The notes below the pieces were generated by a model, which saw only the letters and a list, made by a program, of their open reading frames with translations, did no database searches and was not told the DNA's origin. Below, one piece after another: positions 60,055 to 64,000 of a stretch of 64,000 bases of DNA; the first letter of the stretch is position 1; each line of letters opens with the position of its first letter. A program made the translations under genes and the position numbers. Location of the stretch: assembly GCA_025786725.1 (NCBI GenBank), contig JAHLTZ010000059.1, positions 1 through 64,000 of the forward strand, read 5' to 3'. The DNA is from Syncephalis fuscata. Its lineage: Eukaryota; Zoopagomycota; Zoopagomycetes; Zoopagales; Piptocephalidaceae.

Positions 60055-60790
60055 TTGCTTGATATTTTGTACAAGCATGCATATAGCATACATGGAACTA
60101 TCGACAAAATATATTGCAATTGCATTGCTTTATGGACAATGAGTGTGCTAATGCGTTAATAAATGTGCAAAATAGCAGGCTTTTACTGTTTATGGCTTGT
60201 ATAACTAAAATATAGCAAACGATTGCCGGATTCAAGTTCTCCATGCTTAAATAAACCGTTTATTATGGCTTGTAAAATAATGATTTTTGCAACAAAAGTT
60301 GGCCAAAAATACGATTTATGCGATATAAACTAACGAAGCTTTACGTTATACATATGTGTATACGACATAAATTGTCATTGTATATCAGTATTTCTGCATA
60401 ATAGCAAGCCATTATGCTCGCTTTAGCGCTTTAGAGCGCTTGGATTTATCTTATACCAAATTTCGTTTAATATTGAGATTTTAAATCATAAGTTTAGTTG
60501 CTTTTTTGTTAGCTATTTACACGTAAATTGTTTTTTGGCTAACATTTATTGCAAAAATCGCTGTTCTATATTTTATACCAGACGCAGCACCTAAACATAA
60601 AAAACTTGAATCCGGCAATCGTTTTGCTATATTTTAGTTATACAAGCCATAAACAGTAAAAGCCTGCTATTTTTGCACATTTATTAACGCATTAGCACAC
60701 TCATTGTCCCATAAAGCAATACAATTGCAATATATTTTGTCGATAGTTCCATGTATGCTATATGCATGCTTGTACAAAATGTCAAGCAAT
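60055..60790. mobile_element. Non-coding element with about 186-bp terminal inverted arms
   Basis: The left arm (60055-60239) and right arm (60603-60790) are reverse complements, differing by two substitutions and three single-base homopolymer indels by eye. Weaker inverted similarity extends outward to about 60002 and 60850 (TAATTAATAAAGCGTTACTAA). The 363-bp centre has no ORF and contains AGCGCTTTAGAGCGCT. The structure fits a foldback or MITE-like DNA element. No transposase gene is present and no target-site duplication was established. Confidence 0.65.
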
Positions 60791-60859
60791 CAGTCTCATT
60801 TTACGCAAAATCATAAATAATCTTAGTAACGCTTATTAATTAATTAATTATTAGCTCCG

Positions 60860-62224
60860 CTATTGTCTTTTACCATCTAATTACACTAGAATCACTTTTT
60901 AATATTGCTGCATAATTTCACAGCATCCAATCAGCATTTTCGTTTTTAAACTTATAAATAGCGTTTTATTAGCATTTTAAGCTAATACAAGTAAAGATAT
61001 TACGTTTTTACAATGCCATATTCTTACATTCCAATATTATGGCCATACTGCTGTGCTAGCACGCCTAAAAAACTATCATATTATCAAAAACAATCACAGG
61101 TGAACAATTACAATAATAATATCTATCTATCTATCAAATGTCAACACTAATTACTAACAAAAAACAACTATTGCAAAGATATGACGCCTAAATACTTGTC
61201 GTTATAATAGTGTTATTATTTTAATAGCAATAGTAGTAATCTACATTGCCATCGTTGATGTGATAAGTGAATCTGGCTGCCAAATCAGTAAATTATTTGG
61301 TTTGGCAGCTGGCCGTTACCGGCTGGTTGGGTTTGTGGTGGGGGGGGGGTTTAGTCAGGCAAAGATTAAAGCTCCAATATTTGACTTTAATGTTTTTGTT
61401 AGCTCTTTGCTTATAACAATGAACAGCTGTTTGATAGCTTTATTTAGATAATAAATAATTTATAGTTGAATTGTTAGTTGTTATTACTTAATTTAACCTC
61501 TTATTGAGGTTCGCCATATTGACTACATTTGATGCAACAAACAAGACTGATGGTTACAGCTGCAAGATTTGACGCCATACGGTGACAATAGTGTTACTTC
61601 TTGTTATTCCGTAACTTTTGCTTAGTGGTGAATTCTATGTACTGTTGCTTCTATTTTGACGTGCAAAAAATTTCACACGTTTACCATTCTGCATGTGCTG
61701 ATATGCGCGACATTTACAACCAAAATAGCATGCATGAAATAGTGATGTCCATACTTCTTGGCAGTTTTACAGTACCATGTGATTGATAAGACGGAAGACT
61801 AAGTGTAAACATCACGTAAAATTAGTAACGTGTTTAATTGTATTTTATAATACCAATTTAACCAATATAATACTTATTGGCTTATAAATAAAATCAATAT
61901 TTATTCAGCACAGGCCATCAGCTTAGACTTGTTATTAGTGTTAACGTGGAGCAACAGCCAAAAGCAGTAGACACGCTTGCATTTTGCATATGTTATGCAT
62001 TGATGCACGTCAAATATTGTGCAGAAAACCTGTATTGCATACTATATTTTTTGTAAAGCTATTGATATACAACCCAGTATTTACATGGCAAAAATAAACA
62101 TGTATCAGCCTGTCTTTCGACTTAAAGGATCTAGTTTCAAGTACGACCGACGCGTGAATGGTTGACGTACAATTCAACGTGAAACAGTATATTTTACCGT
62201 GACAGCACCCATGTGACTTAATCC
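60860..62224. other. Intergenic with a possible gene start
   Basis: CCAAT at 60927-60931 and TATAAATA at 60953-60960 precede an ATG at 61013 opening 29 codons (MPYSYIPILWPYCCASTPKK) to a CAG-GTGAAC donor-like site. No continuing exon could be assembled. A G10 run lies at 61339-61350 and (ATCT)n at about 61120. Nothing else is supported. Confidence 0.35.
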
Positions 62225-62576
62225 ATGCATAATCTACTGCTGGTGGTCATTGGCTTATGTCGGCTGGTAGCTGCAGAGTATCGCTATCGTATAGCAAGTT
62301 ATTTATGGAACAAAGCTGCACGCAATGCATGTGAGGATTTTCTGCTACAAAGGCATTATAGTAAGCGACAATTGTTTCACAAGGCGACTTAATCGCGAAC
62401 GAACCATTGCAAGGTCTAACTGTACATGGCTGTCGTACCGAATAGAATGCTACATTGGCCGAATTATGCACGACTGTATTTTTTACCACAATGAGTGGTT
62501 CCGTATTATGCACAGTTTATTGCTTTCGTGTAAATACCGTTTTCCGAGTTGGACTATGGCCAGTCGATTAGTATAA
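62225..62576 (+). CDS. Possible secreted cysteine-containing protein, frame broken
   Basis: The ATG at 62225 gives a leader-like MHNLLLVVIGLCRLVAAEYR. Its frame stops at 62391. An overlapping frame (from about 62305) continues with cysteines in RIFCYKGIIVSDNCF, ARSNCTWLSYRIECYIGR and HDCIFYHNEWF, ending ASRLV at 62576. One missing base between 62300 and 62340 would join leader and cysteine-rich part, as seen in other genes here. Its end overlaps the TATA box of the next gene. The call depends on that frame correction. Confidence 0.3.
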
Positions 62577-62579
62577 AAG
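62572..62579 (+). promoter_or_regulatory. TATA box of the secreted repeat-protein gene
   Basis: TATAAAAG lies 173 bp upstream of the ATG at 62745. A TTTTCAG just before the ATG may be the acceptor of a leader intron. Confidence 0.5.
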
Positions 62580-62744
62580 ATGTGTTGGACGACGACGTTC
62601 TACTCCACAATATCATCACATAAGCTACCAACTGCTCTCTAGCACACTCACTCAGTTCTGCACTTAGTTGTTATACTAATCGTTTATATATTTGTTCGGT
62701 ATCTATTGCACAATACTTTTGGCATTATAAATATTATTTTCAGT

Positions 62745-63893
62745 ATGCGTACTTATTCTTCTTTGACTTTTGCCTGCTTCTTGGTCGCTGCGCTGGCCCG
62801 CATCGATACAACAGCCGCTCTGCCAACCTACAACAGCTATGGAGCTCCCGCAACATACACTGCACCAATGGCTAATCACCAACGACCAGAATTTGGCCAT
62901 GGACGTGAAATGAACAACCGTGACCACGAGCGTTATGGCAAGCCAGCTTATGGTGGCCGTCGCCCTGAGGACTGTGACGACGATCACAAGCCAGCATATA
63001 TTACCAAGCGTGGCTACAACGACTACTCGGCCAAGCCAGCCGGTGGACGTGACCACGACCGCGACTACGACAACCACGGCAAGCCAGGCATGGGTCACGG
63101 CAACGACCACCATGACAAACCAGCTCACGGTGGCCGTCGTCCTGAAGACTGCGATGATGAGCACAAGCCAGTGTATGTCACCAAGCGTGGCTACAACGAC
63201 TACTCGGCCAAGCCAGCTCATGGCAATCGTCCTGAAGACTGCGATGACGAGCATAGTCAAAAGCCAGCTGGTGGCCACGACCACGGCCGCGACTACGACA
63301 ACCACAGCAAGCCAGGCATGGGTCACGGCAACGATCACCACGACAAACCAGCTCACGGTGGCCGTCGTCCCGAAGACTGCGATGATGAGCACAAGCCAGT
63401 GTATGTCACCAAGCGTGGCTACAACGACTACTCGGCCAAGCCAGCTCATGGCAATCGTCCTGAAGACTGCGATGACGAGCATAGTCAAAAGCCAGCTGGT
63501 GGCCACGACCACGGCCGCGACTACAACGACCACGGCAAACCAGGCATGGGCCACGGCAACGACCACCACGACAAACCAGCTCACAATGGCCGTCGTCCCG
63601 AAGACTGCGATGATGAGCACAAGCCAGTGTATGTCACCAAGCGTGGCTACAACGACTACTCAGCCAAGCCGGCCGGTGGTCGTGACCACGACCGCGACTA
63701 CGGCAACCACGGCAAACCAGGCATGGGCCACGGCAACGACCACCACGACAAACCAGCTCACGGTGGTCGTCGTCCCGAAGACTGCGATGATGGGCACAAA
63801 CCCATCCCAGCTCCATACATTCCACCACGCAGGTAAGTTATTTTTATTCCAAATACATTTTTACTAATATATTTCTCGATTAGTGCATACTAA
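62745..63893 (+). CDS. Secreted His/Asp-rich tandem-repeat protein with Lys-Arg sites (365 aa)
   Basis: The ATG at 62745 gives a signal peptide, MRTYSSLTFACFLVAALARI. After a short unique part, the protein consists of repeats. Two 76-residue units (RRPEDCDDEHKPVYVTKRGY, NDYSAKPAHGNRPEDCDDEH, SQKPAGGHDHGRDYDNH, KPGMGHGNDHHDK) are flanked by two shorter 59-residue units that lack the NRPEDCDDEHSQ module, and a partial unit at the end. Each unit has T-K-R-G-Y-N-D-Y-S-A-K, so four Lys-Arg sites in identical context, a classic Kex2 site. It also has Arg-Arg before each long PEDC box. Many His-x-His and Asp/Glu clusters could bind metal. The last codons are spliced: exon 63884-63893 follows a donor at 63833 with TACTAAT near 63862, ending PPRSAY. 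Confidence 0.85.
62937..63790 (+). repeat. Tandem coding repeat, 228-bp and 177-bp units
   Basis: The two central units are 228 bp and the two outer ones 177 bp, differing by a 51-bp in-frame module. Unit-to-unit nucleotide identity is high, with many third-position differences, so the array is not a single very recent expansion. Confidence 0.8.
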
Positions 63894-64000
63894 ATAACTG
63901 CTAAACTTTAGTTTGTTGGCATTCAATTGGTGGATATATAGACGTCCAATCTTTATACTTAAAGATTAGCTCAATGTTTTCACATTGCTTACAAAAATAA
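63894..64000. other. 3' flank of the repeat-protein gene
   Basis: AT-rich, no gene seen before the window ends. Confidence 0.5.

Noticed and set aside
61339-61350. G10 run as a possible quadruplex or regulatory site
   Set aside because: A single homopolymer without further G tracts; it may itself be a sequencing artefact.
62703-63620. 305-codon Val/Ala/Trp-rich ORF on the minus strand, looking like a membrane protein
   Set aside because: Its repeats mirror the His/Asp repeat on the plus strand, which has a signal peptide, TATA box and splice site.

Overview
The window reads as nuclear DNA of a compact, AT-rich early-diverging fungus. The grounds are many short introns (about 45-60 nt, GTAAG-type donors, TAG/CAG acceptors, TACTAAT-like branch points), close gene spacing, and a fungal-type set of conserved genes beside many small secreted proteins. 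A Zoopagomycota-like lineage is a guess; no rRNA, tRNA or mitochondrial sequence is present to test it.

Layout. 0-6 kb: the 3' end of hexokinase, then accessory sequence with small secreted candidates, a decayed duplicate, and a two-exon seven-transmembrane (7TM) orphan. 6-13 kb: TSEN15, NOL10/ENP2, a Thr-rich mucin-like secreted protein, and a protein-kinase fold with a signal peptide but no catalytic Asp or DFG Asp. 13-23 kb: an orphan Ser/His-rich protein, TFIIH p52 (TFB2), a CobW-type G3E GTPase and an orphan gene. 23-38 kb: a block of SMARCAD1/Fun30, CTNNBL1, RPL31 and an SLC25 carrier plus a small secreted Cys protein, flanked by two inverted, broken copies of an F-box-type gene. 39-54 kb: four diverged paralogues of a 7TM family with a BTB protein among them. 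54-59 kb: RPA34 and LCB2, divergently arranged, and a secreted GDSL hydrolase. 59-64 kb: repeat-bearing intergenic DNA, including an element with about 186-bp inverted arms, then a secreted His-rich repeat protein with a regular Lys-Arg site in each repeat.

How the genes relate. The housekeeping genes are unrelated to one another (glycolysis, tRNA splicing, ribosome biogenesis, transcription, splicing, sphingolipid synthesis). The accessory genes suggest an organism invested in surface sensing and secretion: the 7TM cluster shares an extracellular C-x-W-x6-C signature, and the secreted set includes a probable Kex2-processed repeat precursor, a mucin-like protein and a pseudokinase.

Main caveat. 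About twenty frame breaks interrupt otherwise conserved genes. Every one I checked is repaired by one additional base, and the two arms of the inverted repeat differ by three single-base homopolymer indels in the same direction. Uncorrected one-base deletions in the assembly are therefore likely. I treat broken housekeeping and 7TM genes as real and intact. Only the F-box pair and the small-secreted-gene copies are called decayed, because they carry additional lesions.
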